Source: an uncultured Candidatus Saccharibacteria bacterium (GTDB taxonomy: Bacteria; Patescibacteriota; Saccharimonadia; Saccharimonadales; Saccharimonadaceae). Taken from it: a DNA stretch of 64,000 nucleotides. Under the pieces are notes generated by a model that did not search any database, had not been told where the DNA came from, and worked only from the letters and a program-made list of their open reading frames with translations. The first letter of the stretch is position 1. Each line of letters opens with the position of its first letter. The stretch spans positions 48,442-112,441 of the forward strand of contig CALHWD010000021.1 in assembly GCA_938036825.1 (NCBI GenBank), written 5' to 3'. Below, in pieces: positions 50,150 to 59,774 of the stretch. The translations under genes were made by a program, and so were the position numbers.

Positions 50150-52729
50150 TCATTCCTTATCAATCACCTCAATCATTAGTTTTTCTTCTGTTTTACCATG
50201 CTCACTCGACAGCTGAGGCTCTGTATCGTGGCGCTTTGGTGGTGTGTTGATATCCTTTCTATCGTCTGCTCGTTCTCCTGCATATTGTTGGCGTGAATGA
50301 GCAATCACTGCCTGCTGCACGGCATCACTCCCAGAGCTTGTTAGTAGTAGCGTCTCACCAGAAAGGGGCTCCTGGGCGTGCACTGCTGCAAGGCAAGCAT
50401 AGTACTGATGGGCTGGCAAACAACTAATCTCCCCTGCCTCAATAAAGGGCCAAAACAGTGGTAGCAGGCGCTGCTCGTCTTGTGGGCTGCCGGTTCGAAA
50501 GCAAATGATCGTACCGACATTTGCAAGGATAATATTTACCGTCTGTTGGTCGCGTTGTTGTGCGGTCGATTGTTCTGCCATAATCATAAAAACACCGTAT
50601 TTGCGACTTTCTGACAGCATTTGCACAAAAGACGTGGTAGCAAAATTCTGAAATTCATCAACATAAATATAAAACGGACGACGCTGCACTTGTGGCATAC
50701 GTGCTCGGCGCAAGCTCGCCAATTGGAGTTTTGCAAGGATCGTCACACCAAAGAGCTCCGCAGTATCTTCACCGAGTCGCCCTTTCGAAACATTGCATAT
50801 GAGAACTTTGCCAGAGTTGATAATATCATCAAAATCTATCGTCGACTTTGGTTGCTCAAGAATGCGCTTAGCTGAAGCGGAGAATAAGAAACGACCAATT
50901 TTTGCTGTAATCCCCGCTGTCATCTTTACCTTTTGCATACCACCAGCTTTACCAAATTCTTGCTCCCAAAAGCTAGCTAAATCCTTATTTGTAAGCGTCT
51001 TGATGACACGTCGTCGATACTGAGTATTGTTCAGCAAATCAAACACGGTAAAGAGTGTTGCATCCTTCTGCGTGAGTGCGGTCTGCACTGCATTACGCAA
51101 GACATATTCGATACGATGACCTCCGGCGTCATCATCGCTAAAAAGCTTGCGAAACACCGAAACAACTGACTCAGTAATGAGATCCTTTTCTCGAAGCAAG
51201 GCAGTCCCCTCGAGTCCTGGCGGTATCTCGAGAAGGTTAAGACCAAGTGGATAGTCCAGATCATCTGGATTAAAATAGACAACATCCTTTATGCGTTTTG
51301 GTGGAACGTAGCGCAGCATCGTTTCTGCCATATCACCATGCGGATCAATAATTGCAAGCCCATTACCTTGTTCCATATCCTGCACAATCTGATATTGCAA
51401 CATGGTTGTCTTGCCACTACCTGTTCCTCCAACGATATACTGGTGGCGAGCACGTTCCGCCTCGGTAAGACCAATTGGCGTCTCAATGCCATGATGACGA
51501 TTGAGACCAATTACAACCGAAAAATCTGGATGGTCTTTGAGAGAAATTGGTGCTGATAGCGTGCGAATCAATGATACGATACGGTTGTCTACCTGACTAC
51601 TGTCATGCAGCACAAAGTGGTAGAGGCTTGCCAGCTCGGTTGAAGCAAGTGTGAGCGTGTTCCACGGCATAAATGATGGTAATCGGTTGACTGCATTATA
51701 CCGCCGTATTGTTGCCAGAATAGGTATGTTGTATGTTGCTTTAAGCAGCTGATGTGGCGGCGCACTATAGCCAGCCATAGCGGTTTTCAACACTTCAGCA
51801 TGGCGTCTTGCATCAGGGCTTGTCACTAAGATACGCAAATTGGCACGAAAGAGTGGCTTGGTCACTTTCTGGTAAATACTTTGCATCATTGCAAGCTCAA
51901 AGGTACCACGTGCCCATGGCTGGTCGCGGTCAACGCGCGGCTGGGAGCGTTGCACCGTATAGTGATGGCTCGCTGTAAGATGGCTTGTGATATCGCTCAC
52001 TATACTCACACCTATACCAGTTATCATTTTAAGCAGCGCCATTAGCTTCCCTCCACCACTCAACTTGCCGTAATGATTATCCTGCAGAATATTTTCATTA
52101 TGCATCAGTCTCTTTGCCGCTCGCTCCGCCCCACGTACCCGGGTTGGCGAGAAAACAAGCTGAAAGGTAATCTCCTCGTCGTCGCTCAGACCAGTCATTG
52201 CATGGATCACGTAGCTCAGTGGATCTCTTTGTTGGGATGCTGTGAGAAGTGTCAGTGGTAGCATATAGTGGCCAGTCTCGCGAAATTCAACCACCAGCGT
52301 TGGCTTCGTGATATTTCGCGTGATCTCGCGCACTTTTGCTTCAGAGAGATGCGTCATGATAGCTTTCTGCAGGGCTTGCATTTTTGCACGCTCAACCTGC
52401 ACAAGATAGCGAACACCACCCTGGCGCGTCGCAACAATCTCACAACTCAGTACTGACACGCGGCGCACTATACGCTCACCATATGACCGAGCTGCTGCAA
52501 ATCCATGAATGACGGTAAAGAATTGTTCAACTGCTTCCGGTGTTTTTGTTGCTGTGGCTGGTGGCGTTATTTCGAGCCACACAAGCGATCGACGCATCAG
52601 ATAGCGGCGGTTGTTGATACACCACAGGATGATAACAAGACACCACACCACTCCTCCCCCAATGAGCACACAAACACCTAGCGTGGCATACCATACGATG
52701 TTATGTGTGATGGAAGCTGTGGTGTCCAT
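50150..52729 (-). CDS. VirD4/TraD-like type IV secretion coupling ATPase
   Basis: 859 aa. An N-terminal helix (WYATLGVCVLIGGGVVWCLV) anchors it. A long N-terminal domain (to about residue 430) follows, then HQYIVGGTGSGKTTMLQYQI (Walker A), IIDPHGDMAETMLRYVP, and RRPFYIYVDEFQNFATTSFV (Walker B) with SRKYGVFMIMAEQSTAQQRD. The last 70 residues are disordered. It selects substrates and feeds them to the channel. SD AGGAG (7 nt before the ATG) lies inside the CHAP gene, and the two overlap by 52 bp. Confidence 0.85.
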   Translation of the reverse strand: MDTTASITHNIVWYATLGVCVLIGGGVVWCLVIILWCINNRRYLMRRSLVWLEITPPATATKTPEAVEQFFTVIHGFAAARSYGERIVRRVSVLSCEIVATRQGGVRYLVQVERAKMQALQKAIMTHLSEAKVREITRNITKPTLVVEFRETGHYMLPLTLLTASQQRDPLSYVIHAMTGLSDDEEITFQLVFSPTRVRGAERAAKRLMHNENILQDNHYGKLSGGGKLMALLKMITGIGVSIVSDITSHLTASHHYTVQRSQPRVDRDQPWARGTFELAMMQSIYQKVTKPLFRANLRILVTSPDARRHAEVLKTAMAGYSAPPHQLLKATYNIPILATIRRYNAVNRLPSFMPWNTLTLASTELASLYHFVLHDSSQVDNRIVSLIRTLSAPISLKDHPDFSVVIGLNRHHGIETPIGLTEAERARHQYIVGGTGSGKTTMLQYQIVQDMEQGNGLAIIDPHGDMAETMLRYVPPKRIKDVVYFNPDDLDYPLGLNLLEIPPGLEGTALLREKDLITESVVSVFRKLFSDDDAGGHRIEYVLRNAVQTALTQKDATLFTVFDLLNNTQYRRRVIKTLTNKDLASFWEQEFGKAGGMQKVKMTAGITAKIGRFLFSASAKRILEQPKSTIDFDDIINSGKVLICNVSKGRLGEDTAELFGVTILAKLQLASLRRARMPQVQRRPFYIYVDEFQNFATTSFVQMLSESRKYGVFMIMAEQSTAQQRDQQTVNIILANVGTIICFRTGSPQDEQRLLPLFWPFIEAGEISCLPAHQYYACLAAVHAQEPLSGETLLLTSSGSDAVQQAVIAHSRQQYAGERADDRKDINTPPKRHDTEPQLSSEHGKTEEKLMIEVIDKE

Positions 52730-53286
52730 GATGATGCTCCTGTCTTAGTATGAATAAAATGAGCAGATTGGGCTGCATCTTTTGGGAACGTGCGCCGGGA
52801 GACAACATTCAGCGTTGGTGCATTCATCTCAGAAATTGTCCATTCGCCTGTTCCATCATCGACGTTAATGACGTAAGCAACGTGACCATAGCCGCCCTCA
52901 TCCGTTTGGTAGACTGCACCAACTGCTGGCGTCTGATCAACAACATACCCATCGCGCCTCGCATAATCGTCCCAGGTGTTAGCATTGCCCCATGTTGTTG
53001 GGATGGGGCTGCCAGCCCACTTGCGCATTGCATACGCCCACCAGGTACAGTTACCCCATGCATAGGTGTTATCTGGCATTGCCTCGCCACGATAAAAACC
53101 TTGTTTTTCGGCTGCATGTGCGCTTGGTGTATGCGCAAGAAAAGATACTGTTGGCGCACCCAAAGAAAGTACGCTGATGATTGGTAGAAGAAATAGCATT
53201 GCAATCGTCACGATACTGAGGAGAATCAACCGCCGCACTCGAAAGCCAACACCAAAACGAAGTACCTGCATAATCACACCAATCAT
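52678..53286 (-). CDS. Exported CHAP-domain peptidoglycan hydrolase
   Basis: 202 aa. A long signal or anchor (LILLSIVTIAMLFLLPIISV) is followed by AHAAEKQGF, a possible cleavage site. The CHAP domain has AWGNCTWWAYAMRKWAGSPI (Cys nucleophile), the loop GAVYQTDEGGYGHVAYVINV (catalytic His) and WTISEMNAP. It opens the cell wall for the secretion channel, like VirB1. The ATG overlaps the virB4 stop (ATGA). Confidence 0.88.
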   Translation of the reverse strand: MIGVIMQVLRFGVGFRVRRLILLSIVTIAMLFLLPIISVLSLGAPTVSFLAHTPSAHAAEKQGFYRGEAMPDNTYAWGNCTWWAYAMRKWAGSPIPTTWGNANTWDDYARRDGYVVDQTPAVGAVYQTDEGGYGHVAYVINVDDGTGEWTISEMNAPTLNVVSRRTFPKDAAQSAHFIHTKTGASSWTPQLPSHITSYGMPR

Positions 53287-55043
53287 GTGTCATATACCTC
53301 TGCCGGGTCAGTCGTAATACACGGGTGCTCATGCTCAGCTGCGACAATCTTGACAGCAACATGTTGTTGATCAGCAATCAGCAGTGCATCACCTCGCTCA
53401 CACGTTAATAAAAAGCTATGCTCATATTCACTCAATCCAAACTCATCAACCACGCCCTTGATTGTTGTTGTATCTTGGCGCATCAAGATCCGCATTGCAC
53501 TTTGCGACGCAATAGCACGCCCGTATTCATTATGGAGAAAGTCGTTCGCTTGCTGCGAAATTATCGAGACACCTAGGTAGTACTTGCGAGCACGCCGCAC
53601 CAGTCCAGCGACAAATCGTGCTGACTCTTCATGTTGTAGCAGAAGCCAGCCTTCATCAATCACCAGCAAATGCTTTGCAGGGTGCGCCATCACACGGTGA
53701 TTAACAAAATGAGCAATGATCAGCATCATGATCTGACGAAGATTCTCCGGCATATCCTTGATGTCAAATACTACTAAACGGTTATCAAGGGTAACATTCG
53801 TGGGTTCATTAAATACGTGGGACAGTGAACCAGAGACATACTTCTCAAGCTTCTCGCATAGTTTTGTTTGGCGGCGCTTGCGCAGCTCTGCATAGAGGTC
53901 TGCAAGCAGTGGCGGTTGCTGCTTTGCCTTTTTATACATTCCAACAAGCGCCTTATCAACCGCTGCTTTTTCGCGAGCCGATAAACCCTCGACCATCAGA
54001 CTAATAATCTCCATCACATCTTGCATATGCTCGACACTACCGTCAGTGTCGCGATAAGTTGTTGCTGTATCAAATGGATTGATCTTTTGCTTACTTCGTG
54101 TCGATAGCTTTATGTATGTGCCGTGACATGACTCCGTCAATCGCTGGTATTCTCGCTCAGGGTCAATCACAATTACTCGCGTTCCCTGCATCAACTGGCG
54201 AATGATTTCCACCTTCGTTGTGTAGCTTTTACCCGCACCAGATTGAGCAAACGTAATCGAATTTGCATTCGGCAAGCAAAATCGATCAACAATGACCAGC
54301 GAGTTATTTGACGCATTCACTCCATACAAAATACCCGTCTCGTGGACTAATTCTGACGACATAAACGGAAACGTCAGAGCTGCGCTTGAGCTATCGAGGT
54401 TCCGTCTTTGCGCCAGCTGGTCATCACCACGGGGCATAATAGCCTGCAGCGCTTCAAGCTGTTGGTAGCGAGCCACTTTTGCATAAAACAGCTGCGCTGA
54501 TAGGTTCGCTTCGAGAAGCCGTGTTGTTTTGTCCAGTTCCGCTTTACTATCGGCTCGGACACACACATACACCGCAAGCTGAAACAACTTCTCTTGCCCA
54601 CGCTGAATTTTATCGCGCAGCTCAATTGCCGACTCAAGCGGATCACTAATTTCGGAGCCAACAATTTTGCCATCGCGCACCATCGCTCGACGCATCGACT
54701 CAAGCTCGGTGATCTTGCGCTGCAGCTTTGGTAAGGCGACATGCGCATTAACCTCGTGGAGGTGGTAGCTCATATCGCTATCATGATGAAATGTTATCAG
54801 GCTATCCATCCAGCCTGAGCTGGCAACGAATGGATAGCCAACAATAGCAAGCGTGCGCATATAAACACCATCAATGCATACATAGTCAGCCTGTTCTTGT
54901 AATCCAGCATACGTTATGACATCAATCATATCTTGTTCACCAAAGAGAATGTCTCGTTCGTGTTGCTGCGTGGTACGCTTCTTTGGTTGGAGCTGCACCT
55001 GTGCTTGGAGCCAACCAACCAGCTTTGTAAAACGCTTTGTCAT
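53283..55043 (-). CDS. virB4: VirB4/TraC-family type IV secretion ATPase
   Basis: 586 aa. SITFAQSGAGKSYTTKVEII is the Walker A; VIDPEREYQRLTESCHGTYI and HLLVIDEGWLLLQHEESARF (Walker B) follow, then SIISQQANDFLHNEYGRAIA. This is the ATPase that energises assembly and transport. The N-terminal domain (residues 1-240) holds the CagE/TrbE region, which appears shortened because another gene (55040-55672) lies just upstream and may supply part of it. It overlaps its neighbours by 4 bp on each side. Confidence 0.93.
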   Translation of the reverse strand: MTKRFTKLVGWLQAQVQLQPKKRTTQQHERDILFGEQDMIDVITYAGLQEQADYVCIDGVYMRTLAIVGYPFVASSGWMDSLITFHHDSDMSYHLHEVNAHVALPKLQRKITELESMRRAMVRDGKIVGSEISDPLESAIELRDKIQRGQEKLFQLAVYVCVRADSKAELDKTTRLLEANLSAQLFYAKVARYQQLEALQAIMPRGDDQLAQRRNLDSSSAALTFPFMSSELVHETGILYGVNASNNSLVIVDRFCLPNANSITFAQSGAGKSYTTKVEIIRQLMQGTRVIVIDPEREYQRLTESCHGTYIKLSTRSKQKINPFDTATTYRDTDGSVEHMQDVMEIISLMVEGLSAREKAAVDKALVGMYKKAKQQPPLLADLYAELRKRRQTKLCEKLEKYVSGSLSHVFNEPTNVTLDNRLVVFDIKDMPENLRQIMMLIIAHFVNHRVMAHPAKHLLVIDEGWLLLQHEESARFVAGLVRRARKYYLGVSIISQQANDFLHNEYGRAIASQSAMRILMRQDTTTIKGVVDEFGLSEYEHSFLLTCERGDALLIADQQHVAVKIVAAEHEHPCITTDPAEVYDT

Positions 55044-55672
55044 GATACCTTCTCATTTTGCACAAACGTCTGATGAATCATACGAAGCGCTTGCTCGGTC
55101 AGTGGCTGCGTTTTTGCCTGTATCGGGCTATAAAAGCTATAAAATAATTCAAGCACTGCCAAACTATCAAGCGGATATGCTCGCATACCCAGGCGCGCCA
55201 TGCCTTTTGCAAGGATATCAGCTCGAAGCAGGAGTTGCTCACGAATAAACGAGTCATCTACCTTCTCAGTTGGCTGATATGGAATAACGATATAAAAACG
55301 ACGTGTCATAATGGTGTTATTCGCAATCAGAGAACGGATGAATGCTCGGTAGCGTTGCAATTGCTCTTGATACATTGGTACTGTCTCAGTTTGCTGCTGC
55401 GCATGCAATTCAGCAAGATAGGCATTCATCGTGATCTTGCGGGTTCGCACAAGGATCTGAATTGGCCAGCTGATAGAGTTGAGAAAACTCTCATATGTGT
55501 CAATGATTACATCTTGTTCTTCCTCACTCCGTAGCTCAAAGTTTACGGCCGATACCGATACAATCATTCGATATCGTCTGCCCGGTAATTCCAGCACTCC
55601 ATCCTGCACACCCTGTATTGCAATTTGCTGGCGAGCACTCGCTTTCTTAGTTGACTTGTGTAATCCGAACAT
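55040..55672 (-). CDS. Conjugal-transfer protein, VirB4 partner (TraC-like)
   Basis: 210 aa. GVQDGVLELPGRRYRMIVSV, then LRSEEEQDVIIDTYESFLNS, WPIQILVRTRKI and TRRFYIVIPYQ match the small protein that precedes VirB4 in Gram-positive conjugative elements and resembles the N-terminal domain of VirB4. SD AAAGGAGG, 5 nt before the ATG. Its stop overlaps the VirB4 start. The family name is from memory; the synteny supports it. Confidence 0.75.
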   Translation of the reverse strand: MFGLHKSTKKASARQQIAIQGVQDGVLELPGRRYRMIVSVSAVNFELRSEEEQDVIIDTYESFLNSISWPIQILVRTRKITMNAYLAELHAQQQTETVPMYQEQLQRYRAFIRSLIANNTIMTRRFYIVIPYQPTEKVDDSFIREQLLLRADILAKGMARLGMRAYPLDSLAVLELFYSFYSPIQAKTQPLTEQALRMIHQTFVQNEKVS

Positions 55673-56159
55673 GAACGCCTCCTTTTGTATCAGTTGCTAT
55701 GCGTATGTGAGCTGCGGGGTCATCAATTACAGCACGAGCTTTGGCTCTCGCCGACGCATCAAGATGAACTGGCTGGTGGCGACTCACTGCACGAGGTGAT
55801 GTGTGTACTGGCGTATGCGCTTGGTCATCTTTGTCTTTATCTCTCTGACGATATGCTGTCGTATTTTTATCCGCAACATAATACATTGGACGCTGGTTAT
55901 AGCGAACAATTATACTCACCCAGTGAGCGAGAATGACTCCCCTGACCCGTATTGACAATATACTACCAACCACCAACACAGCCGCTATAATGCCATATTT
56001 ATACCACGCTTCACCCATCATTGGCGGCAACATGACAAACACCCCAGCTCCACACAATATGGCACTCACTAAAATAAGGATTTGCATAAAACCAAGGCAA
56101 CCGATAATTCGATCCTCTACCGTAGTAACTTGAGCTGGGACAACTGATACTCTCATCAT
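55647..56159 (-). CDS. PrgI-family (VirB3-like) secretion protein
   Basis: 170 aa. VPAQVTTVEDRIIGCLGFMQ, then ILILVSAILCGAGVFVMLPP and YGIIAAVLVVGSILSIRVRG give two helices in the first 80 residues, as in PrgI/VirB3 inner-membrane proteins. A charged cytoplasmic tail follows (RQRDKDKDDQAHTPV), longer than in most PrgI. It overlaps TrbL (ATGA) upstream and the VirB4 partner by 26 bp downstream. Confidence 0.8.
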   Translation of the reverse strand: MMRVSVVPAQVTTVEDRIIGCLGFMQILILVSAILCGAGVFVMLPPMMGEAWYKYGIIAAVLVVGSILSIRVRGVILAHWVSIIVRYNQRPMYYVADKNTTAYRQRDKDKDDQAHTPVHTSPRAVSRHQPVHLDASARAKARAVIDDPAAHIRIATDTKGGVHVRITQVN

Positions 56160-57589
56160 TTTCTCCCTTCTTCTTGTGGCGATACATACTGATGCGATGG
56201 AGTATCACGCTGCACTCGTTTCGTCGCGTACACAGACGATGGTGTGCGAAGTGGCTGATGGACTGGTTGCGCTTTTGTTGACGGTACAGCTACTTGTGTC
56301 ATCTTTGGCCGTAATGCAGTACGTATCCGCGTCTTCGCCATAAAGGTTTTCTGCCTCACCCGCGCCATTGTTCGCTGCGCAAGCATTGAATGAGGCCCAG
56401 CCACATAGTTAATACCATTGATAAACTGCCCGCCAAGCTGCTTCATCGAGCGAGTACCCATACCAACATAGCTCAGTTGCAGCATCACCCCCTGCACTTT
56501 GAGCAGCATCACAATCGTCGCAATTCCAGTGACAATTGCCATTAGGACACCGCTCCCTTGTGGTGCCTGAGCAAGGCCAGCTAATAGCGACGAGGCTAAC
56601 TGCAAAATAACAACATGAATAAAAATAACGAATATCGTTGTCAGGTATGTTTTGAGGGCAGTCTCAGCAAAATCACGAAACCCCGGCACGAGCCAGAGCA
56701 AACTCACTAGTGGCGATAGGACTGTACCAATGTAGAGTGTCACAAGTCGCATGACGTAATAAACAAGGAGCACGACTGCACAAATAACAAAGACAATCAT
56801 AATACAGAGCGCCGCAATGCCCTGGCCAGCAGTCTTCTCTACGACGCCAGTCAATGTGCGCCAAACTGGTGTCGCACCAGACACCTGTCCAATCGCCGTT
56901 ATAAGGACATTCGATAAGCTAATCACGCTATCGATAAGAAAGATTGAGCTATTCATGAGCAAGAAAATCAATCCAACTTGTGGCAATATCTGCTTTGTAT
57001 CAACCTCTTCCAACCCAAAGCTTTGCGCGCTCATTATCTGGAGTCCAAGTAAGCCAAGGACAAGAACTAATAAACTATTAGCAATGCCCGTCATGACAAG
57101 CCACAGATTAAAGACACTCTTATTTGTTGCCATCAGCGGTGTTGTAGTGGTAAAGAACTCAAGCGCATGCAGCACTGGTGCAGCGAGCGTATTAAGAATG
57201 GTTGAGCATAGTCCTGTTATCATTGCGATAACTGTCTCAAGTAGCCCATTTTGCTGCGACTTTGTTTGTACAGTTTCAAGGTACGGCAATGTTGCATGCT
57301 CAGCAGCCTGCGGTGAACCATACGCCTGTGTCAGAACAGCAACCAGTGTCGTCGCTGCAAGCACAAGCACGAGCCCAAGGATTGCTTTCTTGACGAGCTC
57401 TTTTGCGTGCTCCAGCTGGTCTGGCTTGCCGCGGCTCATCATATATTGATAGCCAGCATACACAATAAACAACACGCATATCAGCGAGGCGACAGCAGTA
57501 AGGATATGCATTGCTGGCGTTACAAAGTCACGCACCGTCTTGAGCGCACTCGCCGTATCAGCAAAGAAGAATAAACTAGTACTTCTCAT
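56156..57589 (-). CDS. TrbL/VirB6-like polytopic channel protein
   Basis: 477 aa from ATG 57589, where GGAGG lies 8 nt upstream. The first helix pair (AMHILTAVASLICVLFIVYA, AILGLVLVLAATTLVAVLTQ) resembles the pilin gene next to it, then six or more helices form the VirB6/TrbL core (CIMIVFVICAVVLLVYYVMR, TLYIGTVLSPLVSLLWLVPG). The C-terminal 90 residues are basic and disordered. It would form the inner-membrane channel. Confidence 0.82.
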   Translation of the reverse strand: MRSTSLFFFADTASALKTVRDFVTPAMHILTAVASLICVLFIVYAGYQYMMSRGKPDQLEHAKELVKKAILGLVLVLAATTLVAVLTQAYGSPQAAEHATLPYLETVQTKSQQNGLLETVIAMITGLCSTILNTLAAPVLHALEFFTTTTPLMATNKSVFNLWLVMTGIANSLLVLVLGLLGLQIMSAQSFGLEEVDTKQILPQVGLIFLLMNSSIFLIDSVISLSNVLITAIGQVSGATPVWRTLTGVVEKTAGQGIAALCIMIVFVICAVVLLVYYVMRLVTLYIGTVLSPLVSLLWLVPGFRDFAETALKTYLTTIFVIFIHVVILQLASSLLAGLAQAPQGSGVLMAIVTGIATIVMLLKVQGVMLQLSYVGMGTRSMKQLGGQFINGINYVAGPHSMLAQRTMARVRQKTFMAKTRIRTALRPKMTQVAVPSTKAQPVHQPLRTPSSVYATKRVQRDTPSHQYVSPQEEGRK

Positions 57590-57593
57590 CTCT

Positions 57594-57932
57594 CTAGCCT
57601 CCAAACGACTGATGTGCCAACGATGTAACAAGGTTAGTCAAGACATACGCAGCAATAACAACCACCAAGCCAACCGCCGACCAAGTGATAGTGCGCTTTG
57701 CCCGATCAAGCTGCTCTGGATTACCCGAGCTCGTAATGTACGTGAGGCCGCCAATAACAAAAAATCCAGTCGCAATTAAGCCAGCTAATCCTGCCACGAC
57801 CTGGATAATGTTTCTGATAAAATTCTCGATATTACTCACCCCGACTGGTGCTGCATACACAGCACTACCCATCATAATTGATGCTCCTACGGCAACCCCA
57901 GCTGCAATGCAATAACTACTTTTTTGTGCCAT
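57594..57932 (-). CDS. VirB2-like pilin
   Basis: 112 aa from ATG 57932 (GGGAGG, 5 nt upstream). Signal peptide: SYCIAAGVAVGASIMMGSAVYA, cleavage after VYA or YAA. The mature part has FIRNIIQVVAGLAGLIATGF and VIGGLTYITSSGNPEQLDRA, then TITWSAVGLVVVIAAYVLTN: two helices with a short basic/polar loop, the VirB2/TrbC pilin pattern. It is the first gene of the secretion operon. Confidence 0.82.
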   Translation of the reverse strand: MAQKSSYCIAAGVAVGASIMMGSAVYAAPVGVSNIENFIRNIIQVVAGLAGLIATGFFVIGGLTYITSSGNPEQLDRAKRTITWSAVGLVVVIAAYVLTNLVTSLAHQSFGG

Positions 57933-58168
57933 AATTACCTCCCTTGACAGAAATAAAACTATCTTGTGTGTTTCTGCCATGCTTTACGGTAGCAAGCAAT
58001 ACAACAGGTGACAAGACGGCACTTTTAGGGAAGGTACCATACTCTGTGTGCGTTAGTTTCTTGATAGTGCAGCACGATATCAGAGGTTATCTGTCAATAC
58101 ACGCATCACATAATTGTTCAATTATTCCAATATATTAATTCATATTTTGTGTTACTCTTGCAGCATTA

Positions 58169-58606
58169 TTGAGCAGCGTAAGTACAATAAGCGCCATAAA
58201 GCCGCTCCCTTCAGAAGATAGTGGTATCGCAGCACCATTCTCTTTTGTCGGCGCAGCACAACATCTGTGGGAGTTAACCCGCAATGGGGACGACACCTTC
58301 GTTACAAAATTGCATCTTATACTGAGCGCCAGCATCCTGATTGCTGGCGTATGGCTATTTATCATGTGTTGGTATATCATTATGGTTGGACTCTTTGGTG
58401 TATTCTTTATCCCCTTCCGACTTCTCTGTCGAAGCAAACACAGACAGCAGCAAGTAGCACTCGTCATCGCGAATTACTTGATGTATTGCAGCACCAACAG
58501 TCGTCTAAAGACTAATACGCGAGCATCTTCTGCCGTCGATCATACATTTTTTGCGACCGACAAATCGCTTCGCTATGATCATGAAAATAACACTCAATAT
58601 CATTAG
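58169..58606 (+). CDS. Membrane protein, unknown (TTG start)
   Basis: 145 aa if started at TTG 58169. One helix (LHLILSASILIAGVWLFIMC) and one shorter (IIMVGLFGVFFIPFRLLC) lie in the middle. The N-terminus is Ser/Pro-rich and the C-terminus after about residue 95 is of a different character. The 3' end overlaps the convergent HxlR gene by 95 bp. Real in its first 95 residues; the end may be altered. No SD or -10 is clear. Confidence 0.45.
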   Translation: MSSVSTISAIKPLPSEDSGIAAPFSFVGAAQHLWELTRNGDDTFVTKLHLILSASILIAGVWLFIMCWYIIMVGLFGVFFIPFRLLCRSKHRQQQVALVIANYLMYCSTNSRLKTNTRASSAVDHTFFATDKSLRYDHENNTQYH

Positions 58607-58877
58607 CAACACCTAATAGTTTAATCCCCATCTCTGTTAGCCGATATTCAACCTGTGGTGGATTAGTCGAGTGCAACACACGCTGGACTATGCCACCGCG
58701 TTCTAGCTGCTTGAGGCGCTCCGTCAACACTTTCTGCGTTATCTTTGGTAACATACGAGATAAGGTTGAGTAGCGCCTTGTCGTCGTGCCAAGTGATTGA
58801 AGAATTGGCAATGTCCATTTCCGAAAGAGAAGGCTTGTGATTAAATCAAGTGTTGCGTCATCTACCATCCTTGTCAT
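58512..58877 (-). CDS. HxlR-family transcriptional regulator
   Basis: 121 aa. LLFRKWTLPILQSLGTTTRR, then YSTLSRMLPKITQKVLTERL and GIVQRVLHSTNPPQVEYRLT, is the HxlR winged helix (KW-x-x-x-I-L, F-x-x-L-x-x-x-x-x-I-x-x-K-x-L-x-x-R-L-x-x-L, PxxVEYxLTxxG). The N-terminal Cys used for redox sensing in many members is absent. SD GGGAGC precedes the ATG. It might control the 58169 gene or a distant target. Confidence 0.9.
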   Translation of the reverse strand: MTRMVDDATLDLITSLLFRKWTLPILQSLGTTTRRYSTLSRMLPKITQKVLTERLKQLERGGIVQRVLHSTNPPQVEYRLTEMGIKLLGVANDIECYFHDHSEAICRSQKMYDRRQKMLAY

Positions 58878-59163
58878 AATGTGCTCCCATTACATTATTG
58901 ATCTATCTAGGCAAAAGCCTCTCTGAGAATTATGGTATATCATAGCCCTCTCTAGAACTAAATTAGCACGATGTCGCAAGTACGTCAACTTTATTTTAGT
59001 CCTCACAAATCTACATCTGCACTTCACGAGTCAAGAGTATTTTCGAGAATACCAGACTCAGCAATAAATACCGGAAAACCATCCGTTATCAAATTTTACA
59101 CCTTCAGACAAACCACCTTGAGTCAACACTCAAGTTATTGTCCCAGACTCGTATGTATTCATG
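58878..59163. other. Gene-free stretch
   Basis: 286 bp between the HxlR gene and the Nudix gene end. No convincing frame, hairpin or tRNA seen. Confidence 0.4.
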
Positions 59164-59703
59164 TTACCATCTCCTCTCTAGCGCTATCCAACCTGCTGCT
59201 ACGGACGCTGCCACAGATAGCTCATTGTTCATGAGCATAGTTCGTAGCTCGTCAGTTGTTAGCTGTATTACTTCAATATCCTCATTATCGTCAAGATGTT
59301 GCCCATGATTTATAGTGACATTATCAGCAAAGACGATCGCTATCTTGACACGGCTATTCGTAGGGTCCTCAAAAAATGTAGGTCCCTCTACAAAAAGACT
59401 GGAGGTGCCTCCAGTCTCTTCATATAATTCCCTTTTTGCAGCAATTAAAGCAGATTCACCCGCATCAATCTTGCCCGCAGGAAATTCTATAACACTTTGC
59501 TGCGCTCCGTGTTTATACTGACGCACCAGTAAAAATTTGCCTTCATGAGTGCGTGGAACGATCAAAACGGCGTTCATACCCTCTCGCACGTAATAATCAT
59601 CGAGGACTTTGCCAGACGGGAGCCTGACGGTTTCAATATTTAGCTTGTACCACGGTGAGTCGACTAACTTCTTTCGACTTATAACGTTCCATTCTTGATT
59701 CAT
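59164..59703 (-). CDS. Nudix hydrolase, ADP-ribose pyrophosphatase type
   Basis: 179 aa from ATG 59703, 6 nt after TACAAT with no SD; the longer frame to 59844 has a hydrophobic leader that overlaps a tandem repeat and is unlikely. FPAGKIDAGESALIAAKREL, then YEETGGT is a complete Nudix box. WYKLNIETVRLPSGKVLDDY and FLLVRQYKHGAQQSVIE are typical of the NudF/ADP-ribose branch. EDPTNSRVKIAIVFA follows. Confidence 0.87.
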   Translation of the reverse strand: MNQEWNVISRKKLVDSPWYKLNIETVRLPSGKVLDDYYVREGMNAVLIVPRTHEGKFLLVRQYKHGAQQSVIEFPAGKIDAGESALIAAKRELYEETGGTSSLFVEGPTFFEDPTNSRVKIAIVFADNVTINHGQHLDDNEDIEVIQLTTDELRTMLMNNELSVAASVAAGWIALERRW

Positions 59704-59747
59704 AGTATTATTGTAGTACGCTCTCAGGCCTAGCACCACCATCAACC

Positions 59748-59774
59748 GTAGCATAAGTAGTATAAGTAGCATAA
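59748..59774. repeat. Tandem 9-bp repeat, three copies
   Basis: GTAGCATAA, GTAGTATAA, GTAGCATAA, followed by a degenerate fourth unit (GCGGTATCA). It lies upstream of the Nudix promoter at 59710-59715, at about -35 and beyond on the minus strand. Confidence 0.7.
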
